64,000 bases of DNA from an uncultured Methylococcaceae bacterium (GTDB lineage: Bacteria; Pseudomonadota; Gammaproteobacteria; Methylococcales; Methylomonadaceae), in assembly GCA_913056195.1 (NCBI GenBank), contig CAJXMF010000003.1:35406-99405 (forward strand), read 5' to 3'. Positions 1 through 9,633 of this stretch are shown in pieces. Under the pieces are notes generated by a model that worked only from the letters and a program-made list of their open reading frames with translations, ran no database searches and was not told the DNA's origin. The position numbers were made by a program, and so were the translations under genes. Position 1 is the stretch's first letter, and every line of letters begins with the position of its first letter.

Positions 1-565
1 ACAATACGGTATTATCCGCGGCCACATCTTCCTGCCTGACGATGCCGGATACGCGGATAAATTCATCGCCATCATTCAGCGTCATACGCTTCTCGCCCCG
101 GACTTTCAAATTACCATTGGGCAACACCTGAACGACGGTGACGGAAACTTTACCGGTCAGAGTATTGTTCTGTTGCGACGTCCCTGTCCCCTGGAATCGA
201 TGCGTCGATTTCATTTTGGTTTTCAAGTCATGTCCCAGCAAGGCCTGACTGGCAACTCCCCATAATGTGGGTGCCGTCACCGAAACCGAATTATCCTTGC
301 CGGCATCCAGACTGGCCTTTTTTTTGGCTTTGTTCTTTTCTTGCAAGACAATCGTCAGAATATCGCCGACCCGTCTGGCGACACGGTTTTCGAACAGTCG
401 GGTATCATAACCCGCTTGGTAAATTGAACCGGTATTTTGTGCCGGCGGCCTTAAATCACTGGCCTGCGCCGGTGCGAAGTCCGGGTCACGTTTGGGCAAA
501 CTGCCCCCACACGCCGTCAACAGCGACGCCATCAGTACAACGCTTACTATTTTAATCCTGTTCAT
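1..565 (-). CDS. flgH: Flagellar L-ring protein FlgH (C-terminus beyond window)
   Basis: Minus-strand reading from ATG at 565 gives MNRIKIVSVVLMASLLTACGGSLPKRDPDFAP... with a lipobox and FlgH-like motifs; next to flgG. Confidence 0.9.
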   Translation of the reverse strand, partial: MNRIKIVSVVLMASLLTACGGSLPKRDPDFAPAQASDLRPPAQNTGSIYQAGYDTRLFENRVARRVGDILTIVLQEKNKAKKKASLDAGKDNSVSVTAPTLWGVASQALLGHDLKTKMKSTHRFQGTGTSQQNNTLTGKVSVTVVQVLPNGNLKVRGEKRMTLNDGDEFIRVSGIVRQEDVAADNTVL

Positions 566-587
566 AACATGACCTGCATGTATTGCA

Positions 588-1376
588 CTAGAGCTGTTGG
601 GTAACAAAGGACAACATTTGGTCGGTTTTCGAGATTGCCTTCGAATTCATTTCATATGCCCTTTGTGTCTCGATCATATTGACCAGCTCCTCGACCACGT
701 TGACGTTAGAGGTTTCCAATGAACCTTGAAACAAAGGCCCGTATTCATTCTCACCCGGATTACCAATAACCGGCGCACCACTGGAAACCGATTCACGATA
801 CAGGTTTTCCCCCACCGGCTCCAGACCCGTCGGGTTAACAAAGTCAGCCAGTTGAATCTGGCCTAGCTGAACCGGTGTTGCATTGCCGGGCTGCAAGGCG
901 GATACCGTACCATCGCGGCCGATAGTGAGTGACATGGTATCCGGCGGTACCGTAATCGCAGGTTGTAATTCCAGACCGCCAGAGGTTACGATTTGTCCTG
1001 TAGAGCTGAGTTTGAACTCACCGTTCCGGGTATAGTTGATATCCCCATTGGGCATCAGTATCTGGAAAAAACCACGCCCGCTGACCGCCACATCCAGGGA
1101 GTTTTTCGTTTGTTGGAGATTACCCTGGGTATGAATTTTTTCAGTGGCTACGGTTCTGACCCCGGTGCCTAACTGCAAACCTGAGGGGAGCGTTGTATTC
1201 TGTGTGGATTGTGCACCGACCTGGCGTATATTTTGATACACCAGGTCTTCAAACAAAGGTCGGGATTTTTTAAATCCGGTGGTATTTACATTGGCCAGGT
1301 TATTGGAAATAACCGCCATTCTGGTTTGTTGGGCATCAAGGCCGGTTTTGGCCACCCATAATGCGCGTTCTGTCAT
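588..1376 (-). CDS. flgG: Flagellar basal-body rod protein FlgG
   Basis: ORF with [23 protein letters not shown] and C-terminal [23 protein letters not shown]. Confidence 0.97.
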   Translation of the reverse strand: MTERALWVAKTGLDAQQTRMAVISNNLANVNTTGFKKSRPLFEDLVYQNIRQVGAQSTQNTTLPSGLQLGTGVRTVATEKIHTQGNLQQTKNSLDVAVSGRGFFQILMPNGDINYTRNGEFKLSSTGQIVTSGGLELQPAITVPPDTMSLTIGRDGTVSALQPGNATPVQLGQIQLADFVNPTGLEPVGENLYRESVSSGAPVIGNPGENEYGPLFQGSLETSNVNVVEELVNMIETQRAYEMNSKAISKTDQMLSFVTQQL

Positions 1377-1425
1377 AACACCCTCCTGATGACATTTTTT
1401 TGTCTTATCAAGAGTAATGCAGTTT

Positions 1426-2166
1426 CTATGCCATTTGCATCAGTTTGGCCGCAGCACTGGCGTTTTCGTCGGCATTTTTCATAACTTTGGTCTGCAACTC
1501 AAAATGACGCGCTAATTCAATCATCGACACCATCGCTTCGATAGCATTGACATTACTGCCTTCCAGCGCGCCTTGAACCAAGCTGACATCGGCGCTGGCC
1601 GGCAAAGCGTTACCCGCTTTGTCATACATCAGACCATCGAGTCCTTTTTCCAGAGCCTGAGTTTCGGGTTTAACCAGTTTGATCCGGTCAACGACAACCA
1701 GGGTCGCTGCATTGCTACCTAACGGCACAATACTGATTGTGCCGTCGCGACCAATCTCCAGCTTATCGTATGGCGGAATGGCAACCGGCCCCTGAGCACC
1801 TAAAACCGGCAAACCTGCTTCAGTTTGCAATTGACCTTGCGGTGAAATTTTCAAATTTCCTGAGCGAGTATAGGCTTCCTGACCATCCTTACCGGAAACC
1901 GCCAGCCAACCATCCCCTTTAATCGCCACATCCAGATTTCGCCCCGTTGTTTGCAACATCCCCATGCTCATGTCTGTCGCCGGACGTTCGGTCATCGCAT
2001 AAACCCGGCTCGGATACCCTGGACCAAATACCGGCATACTGCGAAATTGATGTAAATCCGACTTGAAGCCCGTGGTCTGACTGTTCGCCAGATTATTGGC
2101 GTTCGCCGTTTGCGCCAGCAAGGTCTGCTTAGCGCCACTCATTGCAATAAAGAGACTACGATCCAT
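1426..2166 (-). CDS. flgF: Flagellar basal-body rod protein FlgF
   Basis: FlgF-like N-term [16 protein letters not shown] and C-term [24 protein letters not shown]. Confidence 0.96.
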   Translation of the reverse strand: MDRSLFIAMSGAKQTLLAQTANANNLANSQTTGFKSDLHQFRSMPVFGPGYPSRVYAMTERPATDMSMGMLQTTGRNLDVAIKGDGWLAVSGKDGQEAYTRSGNLKISPQGQLQTEAGLPVLGAQGPVAIPPYDKLEIGRDGTISIVPLGSNAATLVVVDRIKLVKPETQALEKGLDGLMYDKAGNALPASADVSLVQGALEGSNVNAIEAMVSMIELARHFELQTKVMKNADENASAAAKLMQMA

Positions 2167-2183
2167 GCGCGTTTCTCCTGGCT

Positions 2184-3470
2184 TTAAATATTCAGAATAC
2201 TCTGAACAATCTGGTTTTCAGTGGTAATGGTTTTGGCATTGGCCTGGTAGGACTGTTGAGCCACGATCAAATTTACCAATTGCTTTGACAATTCAACATT
2301 AGAGGCTTCAACTGATCCCGATTGAATCACCCCAAAATTATTGGACCCCGGTTGCCCCGACACCGGATCACCGGAAGCGGCATTTTGTCCCCAAATGGTA
2401 TCACCTTGTTTGGATAAGCCTTGCGGATTCGAGAATCGACTTAATGCCACCTGTCCCAATGTCTTGGAACCGCCATTACTGAACCGGGCAAAAATCACCC
2501 CTTCTTTATCGGTATCGATCCCCGTCAATTGCCCGGCAGGCAAACCATTCTGTTTAAGCTCATTAACACTGAACTTTTGATTGAACTGAGTTGAACCAAA
2601 ATAACTCAGCTTGTTGATCTCAATATCGCTGGCACCCGTCGCTGGCGTAATCGCATAAGGCGCTAAATCGAATAACCCATCCACGACACCACTTGAGTTC
2701 ACCGGTGCTTTTAGATTGCCAGCGGCATCAAATTTCAGCTCACCAAAAGCGGCTCCCGATTGCAAATTAACCGGATTACCATCAATATAATGATGAACCT
2801 CCCAAGTCGGGTCACCGGCAACCACGCCCTTATTGACGAAATAAGTGGTAAAAATATGCGACGTCCCAAATGAATCATACACAGTGCCCGAGGTTTGACT
2901 CGTATAGGTATTGACATTTGTTTTATCAAAAGGCGTGACCGCTGCGATAGGTTTACTAGCATCAAGATTGACCCCAATACTAAGCTTATCTGTTGCACGC
3001 GGCTGACCGGCAATGGTATTAATTTGGATAGGTTGCATCACACCGGTACTGAAACCATCGGCTACGGTATTTCCATTTGGCCGGTAGGCCAGTAAGGCCT
3101 GCCCCTGATTGTTGACAATATAGCCATCCTTGTTGAGTTTGAACTCTCCGGATCGCGTATAAGAACGATTGTTCACATCAGTTGGGCTGGCGGCCAGGCT
3201 AAAAAAACCCTCACCACTGATCGCCAAATCAAGATTGTTGCCGGTAAAATTCAGATTTCCCTGCTTAAATTGTTGTGCCACATTGGCAACCCGTACACCT
3301 GACCCTGCCGTAATCGCACTCACCCCACCCAAACTTGCTGCATAAACATCGGCAAATTCAGCCCGTGACTTTTTAAAGCCTGTCGTGTTGGCATTGGCAA
3401 TATTATTGCCGGTTACCGCCAGATTCTTGGATGCGGCCGCCAGGCCACTTAATGCTGTACTAAATCCCAT
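2184..3470 (-). CDS. flgE: Flagellar hook protein FlgE
   Basis: MGFSTALSGLAAASKNLAVTGNNIANANTTGFK; C-term VELSKQLVNLIVAQQSYQANAKTITTENQ. Confidence 0.97.
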   Translation of the reverse strand: MGFSTALSGLAAASKNLAVTGNNIANANTTGFKKSRAEFADVYAASLGGVSAITAGSGVRVANVAQQFKQGNLNFTGNNLDLAISGEGFFSLAASPTDVNNRSYTRSGEFKLNKDGYIVNNQGQALLAYRPNGNTVADGFSTGVMQPIQINTIAGQPRATDKLSIGVNLDASKPIAAVTPFDKTNVNTYTSQTSGTVYDSFGTSHIFTTYFVNKGVVAGDPTWEVHHYIDGNPVNLQSGAAFGELKFDAAGNLKAPVNSSGVVDGLFDLAPYAITPATGASDIEINKLSYFGSTQFNQKFSVNELKQNGLPAGQLTGIDTDKEGVIFARFSNGGSKTLGQVALSRFSNPQGLSKQGDTIWGQNAASGDPVSGQPGSNNFGVIQSGSVEASNVELSKQLVNLIVAQQSYQANAKTITTENQIVQSILNI

Positions 3471-3482
3471 CGTTCACCTACC

Positions 3483-4157
3483 TCACAAAATTTGTTTGAT
3501 TTCACTGAATTTGACTGAACCGAGGCCTTGCAGATTAACCTTTAGGCCTTGTCCACCCTGATTCAAACTGACGCTTTCCACTTTGGACTTTATATGTGTT
3601 TGCAATACCGTATTCTGTTTTCCGATTTGAGCTTCGACCTTGACCTGATAAACACCAGGGTTTGCCAATTCATTGTTATCGGTCATCCCATCCCAACTGA
3701 ATGCCATATCACCCTTAGCCTGTGTGCCTAAATCAATGGTCCGAACCGGCTCGCCCGTAGCTGGGTCTGAAATCTTCAAAATCACAGAACTGGCTGAATC
3801 AGGCAGTGTCACGCTTCCCGAAATCGTGCCGCCAGCGGCGAGCAAACCTTCTGTTGCCGGAGCGGCAACATATCGCCCCACCAGACTTGCCGCCTGCAAA
3901 GCCTGGCCGGAGCTGACAGAGCCTGCAAAATCCTTAAACGATTTTTGCAAATCCTGAATGCCGGAAACTGTGCTGAATTGTGCCATTTGCCCCAAGAAAT
4001 TGCCGTTATCCATCGGCTTTAACGGGTCTTGATGCGTTAATTGCGTTGTCATCAGCTTTAAAAATTGATCTTGCTGTAACGTCGCTTTTTTAGGTTTATT
4101 TTGATCAACAGTCGCCAAACCTAAGTTTTTATATTGACTCAGTGCATCGATAGCCAT
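3483..4157 (-). CDS. flgD: Flagellar hook-capping protein FlgD
   Basis: QDQFLKLMTTQLTHQDPLKPMDNGNFLGQMAQFSTVSGIQ. Confidence 0.96.
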   Translation of the reverse strand: MAIDALSQYKNLGLATVDQNKPKKATLQQDQFLKLMTTQLTHQDPLKPMDNGNFLGQMAQFSTVSGIQDLQKSFKDFAGSVSSGQALQAASLVGRYVAAPATEGLLAAGGTISGSVTLPDSASSVILKISDPATGEPVRTIDLGTQAKGDMAFSWDGMTDNNELANPGVYQVKVEAQIGKQNTVLQTHIKSKVESVSLNQGGQGLKVNLQGLGSVKFSEIKQIL

Positions 4158-4168
4158 CGATTAATCTC

Positions 4169-4582
4169 CTATTGTCCCATTCTCAAGGTCTGCAACATCA
4201 ACTGCTTGGCCGTATCCAGCACTTGAACATTATTCTGATAGGAACGCGATGCCGACATCATATTGGCCATCTCTTCGACCGTATTGACATTGGGTTTATA
4301 GATATAGCCATTTTCATCCGCCATCGGATGATTAGGCGCATATTCCATCACCGGAGGCGCTTGGTTTTCGACGACACCTTTAATCATCACCCCGCTGGCC
4401 GCCTGCTGCGTATCCAATAAATTTTTAAGTTCGGCAGCAAACACCGGCTGTCTGGATTTATAAACCTGATCAATGCTGCTGCTGACACTGTTGGCATTGG
4501 AAATATTACTGGCTACCAGGTTTAAACGCAGGTTTTGTGCATTCATGCCACTGCCGGCAATATCAAAGATTTTCATAGTCAT
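4169..4582 (-). CDS. flgC: Flagellar basal-body rod protein FlgC
   Basis: FDIAGSGMNAQNLRLNLVASNISNAN and NVNTVEEMANMMSASRSYQNNVQVLDTAK. Confidence 0.96.
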   Translation of the reverse strand: MTMKIFDIAGSGMNAQNLRLNLVASNISNANSVSSSIDQVYKSRQPVFAAELKNLLDTQQAASGVMIKGVVENQAPPVMEYAPNHPMADENGYIYKPNVNTVEEMANMMSASRSYQNNVQVLDTAKQLMLQTLRMGQ

Positions 4583-4584
4583 GG

Positions 4585-4974
4585 TTATTGTCCTTTAATC
4601 GCCGCCATCAATCCGGAAAATTTGCCATTGAGAAACCGCAGGCTGGCTTGGTATTGCACCGCATTTTCAGCATATTTAGCCTGTTCGATATGCTCTTCCA
4701 CCGTATTACCATCTAATGAAGCCTGCTGGGGATTACGGTATTTAAGCTCGCCACCCAGCCATTGCTGATCTGGCACGATATGCCGTTGCCGCGTTTTTTC
4801 GAGACTGATATGAGAAGACTGCTGCTGTAAAACCGCTTTGAAATCCAGGTCACGCGCCTTATAGTCAGGCGTATCCGCATTCGCCAGATTGGCGGCTAAA
4901 AGTTCGCTGCGTTTCTCCCGCAGCATCAACGCGTCAGGATGAAGGCCTAAAGCCGATTGAAAGTTGATTGCCAT
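4585..4974 (-). CDS. flgB: Flagellar basal-body rod protein FlgB
   Basis: LHPDALMLREKRSELLAANLANADTPDYKARDLDF; start chosen at MAINFQ. Confidence 0.95.
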   Translation of the reverse strand: MAINFQSALGLHPDALMLREKRSELLAANLANADTPDYKARDLDFKAVLQQQSSHISLEKTRQRHIVPDQQWLGGELKYRNPQQASLDGNTVEEHIEQAKYAENAVQYQASLRFLNGKFSGLMAAIKGQ

Positions 4975-5007
4975 AACTGTCACCATTTTGTCTTTTTACA
5001 AAATGAC

Positions 5008-5024
5008 ATGCAGTTTATGTACCA
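5008..5024 (-). promoter_or_regulatory. Candidate sigma54 (-24/-12) promoter of the flgB operon
   Basis: Minus strand TGGTACATAAACTGCAT: GG and GC separated by 10 nt, 34 nt upstream of the flgB ATG; one mismatch in the TTGC box. Confidence 0.65.
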
Positions 5025-5082
5025 ACTTTTATAAAGAAAAAATCAAAAAGAGGGAAGTGTATCAAACGGCAGCGGACACTCA

Positions 5083-5904
5083 CTATTTCTTGCGATAAAA
5101 GCGTGCGCCGCCCATTCTGACCGATTCAAATTGTGTTAATGTCTGCGGCATGGCTTCGGTACTGCTGAGAAAAATAGCACCACCCGGCTCCAGAGCATCC
5201 GCCATGCGCCGTAAAATATCGACTTTAATCGGATTAGGAAAGTAAATCAGTACATTACGACAAAAAATAACATCGAAACGTCCTAGCACCGAAAATGGTT
5301 TAAGCAAATTAAAGGGTTGGAATTTGACCCGGTTTGTAATCCTGGAATTTAAACGATAACCGTCGGCAACCGGTGAAAAATAATGCGCTTTATAGTAATG
5401 GTCCAAGCCTCTGGACACAGCGAGTTCACTATAAACTGCCTGCCGCGCGCGTACCAGAACCGCTTCGGAAATATCGGTGCCGATAATTTGCACGTTTTTC
5501 GACTTACCCAGCTTTTGAATAACACGTTCTGCACACATACTGATGGAATACGGCTCCTGCCCTGTCGAACAGGCCGCCGACCAGATTTTGACAGAGCCTT
5601 CCTTGCGCGCCAGCAGCTCGGGCAACACATAATCCAGTAACACATCGAATTGTACGGAATCTCTGAACCAAAATGTTTCATTGGTCGTCATCGCATCCAC
5701 AACGGCCACTTTAAGCTGTTGAGTCATCGGCTTTAATGAATTCAGGCCTTGTACCAATTCGGGAAAAGACGTCAGATCAAATTTTTTCAACACCGGCGAC
5801 AAACGGCTCTGTACCAGATACTGCTTGTTTTTACCCAGCTCTATTCCACTATTTTCAAGCAAAAAATCACAAATAGCCTGATAGTCCAGCGCCGAAATAT
5901 CCAT
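5083..5904 (-). CDS. cheR: Chemotaxis protein methyltransferase CheR
   Basis: TTNETFWFRD, WSAACSTGQEPYSI, FDVIFCRNVLIYF motifs. Confidence 0.96.
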   Translation of the reverse strand: MDISALDYQAICDFLLENSGIELGKNKQYLVQSRLSPVLKKFDLTSFPELVQGLNSLKPMTQQLKVAVVDAMTTNETFWFRDSVQFDVLLDYVLPELLARKEGSVKIWSAACSTGQEPYSISMCAERVIQKLGKSKNVQIIGTDISEAVLVRARQAVYSELAVSRGLDHYYKAHYFSPVADGYRLNSRITNRVKFQPFNLLKPFSVLGRFDVIFCRNVLIYFPNPIKVDILRRMADALEPGGAIFLSSTEAMPQTLTQFESVRMGGARFYRKK

Positions 5905-5971
5905 CTTAAGTATGCTCTGCCATTAATACAATCATGCTTTTTTAACAAGCACCCAAACAGCACTGACCTTT

Positions 5972-6910
5972 CTAGTTATCAAATTGTGCATGATACCGTT
6001 TCAACTGATTTTGGATGGTTTTTATCAATTCATCAGGCTCAAATTTAGCCAAAAACTCATTGGCACCAACCTTTTCCACCATGGAAGAATTAAAGACCCC
6101 ACTCAATGATGTATGCAAAATCAAATAAACATCCTTCATAAGCGGATCATTTTTTATTTTTGTCGCCAAGGTATAACCATCCATTCGCGGCATCTCGACA
6201 TCGGAAATGATCATGGTGTAATGCTCCGAAATATCAACACCCTGTTCGGACAATTCCTGTAAATGCTCCCAAGCGTCCAAGCCATCTTTATGCAATTCAC
6301 ATTCCAGCCCAACCTGTTCGCACACTTTTTTAACCTGATTCCGCGCCACCAGTGAATCATCGACAACCAGCACCCTGTCTTCTGCCTGACTTAAGCCTTC
6401 CTCGACCAATTCTTCCTGGGCCTGTTCTCTTGAACCGATGACCTCCTTCATCACCTTCTCGACATCAATAACCTCAATCAATTCATCTTCGAATTCTGTC
6501 ACCGCCGTTAAATAACTGTTTCGTCCACTGCCGCCCGGCGGTGCATTGACAGCGTCCCATCCGATATTGATGATACGATCGACCGACGCCACCATAAAGC
6601 CTTGTACGCCCCGATTATATTCGGTCACAATCACATAAGCTCCCTCGCCCCGATTAAGCGGCGGCATTCCAATCGACATGGCCAAATCCAATACTGGAAT
6701 GGTTTCCCCCCGCAAATGGGCGACACCACAAATCACTGAATTTGCTTTGGGTATCTGGGTGAGCTGTGGACATTGAATGACCTCCTTCACCTTAAATACA
6801 TTGATACCGAAGCGCTGCTGCCGTCCACTCAATTTGAATAACAACAATTCAAACCGATTGTGACCGGCCAGCTTTGTTCGTTGATCGACACCGTCGAGTA
6901 CTCCAGCCAT
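5972..6910 (-). CDS. cheV: Chemotaxis protein CheV (CheW + receiver)
   Basis: CheW domain (FGINVFKVKEVIQ) followed by receiver domain (VLVVDDSLVARNQV...MIISDVEMPRMDGY). Confidence 0.93.
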   Translation of the reverse strand: MAGVLDGVDQRTKLAGHNRFELLLFKLSGRQQRFGINVFKVKEVIQCPQLTQIPKANSVICGVAHLRGETIPVLDLAMSIGMPPLNRGEGAYVIVTEYNRGVQGFMVASVDRIINIGWDAVNAPPGGSGRNSYLTAVTEFEDELIEVIDVEKVMKEVIGSREQAQEELVEEGLSQAEDRVLVVDDSLVARNQVKKVCEQVGLECELHKDGLDAWEHLQELSEQGVDISEHYTMIISDVEMPRMDGYTLATKIKNDPLMKDVYLILHTSLSGVFNSSMVEKVGANEFLAKFEPDELIKTIQNQLKRYHAQFDN

Positions 6911-7011
6911 ACTAAAACCTCATTACACTTTTTATTTAAGGCCAGGAAAGGCCTGGCTCCCAAAACTTTCCCTACAGTATAGCGAGCTTCCAGCATTTTA
7001 CTATTTTTTTA

Positions 7012-7028
7012 TGGCCCGATTTATGCTT
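7012..7028 (+). promoter_or_regulatory. Candidate sigma54 promoter of flgA
   Basis: TGGCCCGATTTATGCTT: GG-N10-GC spacing, upstream of flgA ATG at 7067. Confidence 0.6.
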
Positions 7029-7066
7029 AATATTTTTTGACGTTATTTGACAAAAAACTGACGCAC

Positions 7067-7774
7067 ATGATCAGGACTTTCATACTCTTCATCAGCCTTA
7101 TCTTTTTCAGTCCGTTACTTTATGCTGGAAAATTTCAGGACTTACAGGGTGTACAAAACTTATTCAAAACATTCCTTGATGCACAACTGGCTAAAAATTC
7201 CGCCGTTACCGATGATGTTGAAATCAGTTATCGTCTTTCAAAACTGGACAATCGCCTGAAGCTCCCGGCATGCGCTCAAAAACCCGAGGTTTTTGTTCTG
7301 AAAGAGCCATTGAAAGCAGGAAGAAATACATTGGGAATACGTTGCCGAGCCAATAAGAGATGGACAATCTATAACGGTGTTACGATAAAACTGGTCAAAC
7401 CCGTTCTGGTTATGACACAATCACTTAACCGCGGCGATCAACTGACAAAACAGCATTTGCGTTATCAAAGAATGGATATTGGCTTGTTGCGCCAAGGCTA
7501 CCTAAGCAATCCTGAATCGGTTTTAAATAAACAAGCCAAACGCTACTTGCCGGCAGGGTCGCTGGTCAACCCACGTTATTTTGAAGCACCTGACCTGGTC
7601 AAGCGCGGCGAAATCGTCAAAATTCAGGTAAAAAGTCCCGCTTTTCAAATCAGCATGGCCGGCATTGCCTTGATGAACGGAAAAGCAGGACAAAATATAC
7701 GCGTTAAAAACATCGCCTCAAAACGCATCATTCAGGCACGCGTCACCAAACCAGGCCTGGTGACAATTTTTTGA
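7067..7774 (+). CDS. flgA: Flagella basal body P-ring formation protein FlgA
   Basis: Signal peptide plus SAF-type C-term (PVLVMTQSLNRGDQLTKQHL... NIRVKNIASKRIIQARV); start taken at MIRTF. Confidence 0.92.
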   Translation: MIRTFILFISLIFFSPLLYAGKFQDLQGVQNLFKTFLDAQLAKNSAVTDDVEISYRLSKLDNRLKLPACAQKPEVFVLKEPLKAGRNTLGIRCRANKRWTIYNGVTIKLVKPVLVMTQSLNRGDQLTKQHLRYQRMDIGLLRQGYLSNPESVLNKQAKRYLPAGSLVNPRYFEAPDLVKRGEIVKIQVKSPAFQISMAGIALMNGKAGQNIRVKNIASKRIIQARVTKPGLVTIF

Positions 7775-7829
7775 CCCAATCGAATAACAAAAACATAACA
7801 CATGGTTTTACAAAAAATGACTTATTTAT

Positions 7830-7856
7830 TAAAGTTATTGATTAAAATGCCGATAA
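7830..7856 (+). promoter_or_regulatory. Sigma28 (FliA) promoter of flgM
   Basis: TAAAGTTA-N11-GCCGATAA, near-perfect FliA consensus, 32 nt upstream of the flgM ATG. Confidence 0.85.
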
Positions 7857-7888
7857 CCACTATAGGAAAATAGTCACTGGAGATTCTT

Positions 7889-8194
7889 ATGGCAATTAAT
7901 TCAATAACCGGAAAAAATACACCGCTTGTTACAACAGGCTCAAATACAAAAAAAGACACCGTCGAGCAGGCGACAAAAAAATCGCCTCCGGCACGTACGG
8001 AGTTTGATAACTTTGATGCAACGGCCGTCAGCCAGAAAATAAAACAGGCATTAACCAGCAATCCCTCACCCGTACTGAACGAGGAAAAAATCAATGCGGT
8101 CAAAGAAGCGCTTCAAAAAGGCAATTACCAGATTAATGCCGATAGTATTGCTGAAAAAATGCTGCAATTTGACAACCCATTTAACAACCCATAA
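7889..8194 (+). CDS. flgM: Anti-sigma28 factor FlgM
   Basis: Small ORF with FlgM C-term (EEKINAVKEALQKGNYQINADSIAEKMLQF). Confidence 0.93.
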   Translation: MAINSITGKNTPLVTTGSNTKKDTVEQATKKSPPARTEFDNFDATAVSQKIKQALTSNPSPVLNEEKINAVKEALQKGNYQINADSIAEKMLQFDNPFNNP

Positions 8195-8196
8195 TT

Positions 8197-8691
8197 ATGA
8201 TCAAAAAAACCTATCCGATTACTGAAAAACTGCTGATACAAGGGTATAAGTTGAATCAGGAATTACTGAGTATTCTTGAACGCGAAGCGGAAAAGCTGAA
8301 CAGTCGTCAGGATGCCGCAACGATTGCCCAGCTTGCCGAGCAGAAAAAACGCATTTCACAGCAAATTGAACAATTCAGCCTGCAATTAACGCAGATTTTG
8401 GCAACAGAAGATCTTGAACTAGCGTCTTCTGGCGTACAAGAATATTTTGCCAGGGCCCGGTCTGCAAACCTACCGTTAAAACAAGGCCTTGAAACCTGGC
8501 AAAAATTGACTCAACTGATCAAACAATGCCAGCAGATGAATGAACAAAATGGCGCGAGTATTTCACTTTTAATGCGACATAACCAACGCATTCAACAGAT
8601 TTTTCGTGGCAACAGCCCATTCGCAACAACCTATACTGCAAAAGGCTCGACCACGGCCACACATATTTCGCGCGCGATCGCCTCGGCTTAA
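8197..8691 (+). CDS. flgN: Flagellar export chaperone FlgN
   Basis: Helical protein directly downstream of flgM; MRHNQRIQQIFRG motif region. Confidence 0.85.
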   Translation: MIKKTYPITEKLLIQGYKLNQELLSILEREAEKLNSRQDAATIAQLAEQKKRISQQIEQFSLQLTQILATEDLELASSGVQEYFARARSANLPLKQGLETWQKLTQLIKQCQQMNEQNGASISLLMRHNQRIQQIFRGNSPFATTYTAKGSTTATHISRAIASA

Positions 8692-8811
8692 TGACAAAAA
8701 CGGCTTAGGCGGCGATTTTTCCTAACCAGGGCAAGGAAAAAACGATTTCTTGCTGGGTGTTCGCCGTATAAATCTTTATGTTCTATACTGCAAAAAACAA
8801 TTGCAAATATC

Positions 8812-9603
8812 GTGCTTATGTTGAAAACAATAAAAAAAATTTTTGCGCGTTCAGCCGACGTTTCCTTGCAAAATAACCAAGAGATTGAACCTGCGCCGAG
8901 GAAAACCGGGCCTAATTTTGTTACCGAGCCTTTCCGGATCAACACGATCTTACAAAAACTGGAAAACAACGCCCAATTGTGCACCATTACATTCTCCGAC
9001 CAAGGCGAAAAGTTCACCTCTTCAATTCTGGCCGTCCACCCGGAAAGACAAGAAATCTTATTGGATGAACTAGTCCCTGCACATGGAAATACCTTACTTG
9101 AGCAAAAAAAAGGCTGCAAGCTGTCAGCCTATTTAGAAGGCATCCACCTTGCCTTCACACTAGAAGACCTGACCCCTGTCACACACCAAGGCGAAATACA
9201 TTACAAAACCGGTTTACCACCGCGAATTTATTATCCGCAACGGCGAAAATCGCCGCGCATTCCGATTCAGTCATTACGCATTGCATTTGCCGGCATCAGC
9301 CGTGCAAATAATGCTACCTTTGGTGGCCAACTCTATGACCTGAGCCGAACCGGCATTGGCGTCAGCTTAAGCGACAACCATGGACGTATCAAACGTGGCG
9401 ATCAGTTAACCCGTTGCCATATTCGGCTCGATGAGCACCGAATAGATTTCAACCTGCATGTCCGTTTTGTAAAAAAGACGCCACAAAACAAAATCAATCT
9501 GGGTGGTTTTTTTGAAAACCTGTCCAGCCGGGATCAAAAGCGCTTGTCTTCATTTGTTGCCCAACTGGAACGGCAATACATTCGGCAGACTAAAAACAAT
9601 TGA
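8812..9603 (+). CDS. YcgR-like flagellar brake / PilZ domain protein
   Basis: QRRKSPRIPIQSLRIAF...YDLSRTGIGVSL PilZ motif with N-terminal YcgR-like domain; start codon uncertain. Confidence 0.82.
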   Translation: MLMLKTIKKIFARSADVSLQNNQEIEPAPRKTGPNFVTEPFRINTILQKLENNAQLCTITFSDQGEKFTSSILAVHPERQEILLDELVPAHGNTLLEQKKGCKLSAYLEGIHLAFTLEDLTPVTHQGEIHYKTGLPPRIYYPQRRKSPRIPIQSLRIAFAGISRANNATFGGQLYDLSRTGIGVSLSDNHGRIKRGDQLTRCHIRLDEHRIDFNLHVRFVKKTPQNKINLGGFFENLSSRDQKRLSSFVAQLERQYIRQTKNN

Positions 9604-9633
9604 CCCGAATACCATCCGATAGGACAAACACAC

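Noticed and set aside
265-555. 96-aa plus-strand ORF
   Set aside because: Antisense to flgH on the opposite strand; no recognisable domain
2735-3013. 92-aa minus-strand ORF in a second frame of flgE
   Set aside because: Out-of-frame shadow ORF in a confident flgE
6941-6957. GCCAGG-aaagg-CCTGGC hairpin between cheV and flgA
   Set aside because: Short and with no T-tract; not distinguishable from chance
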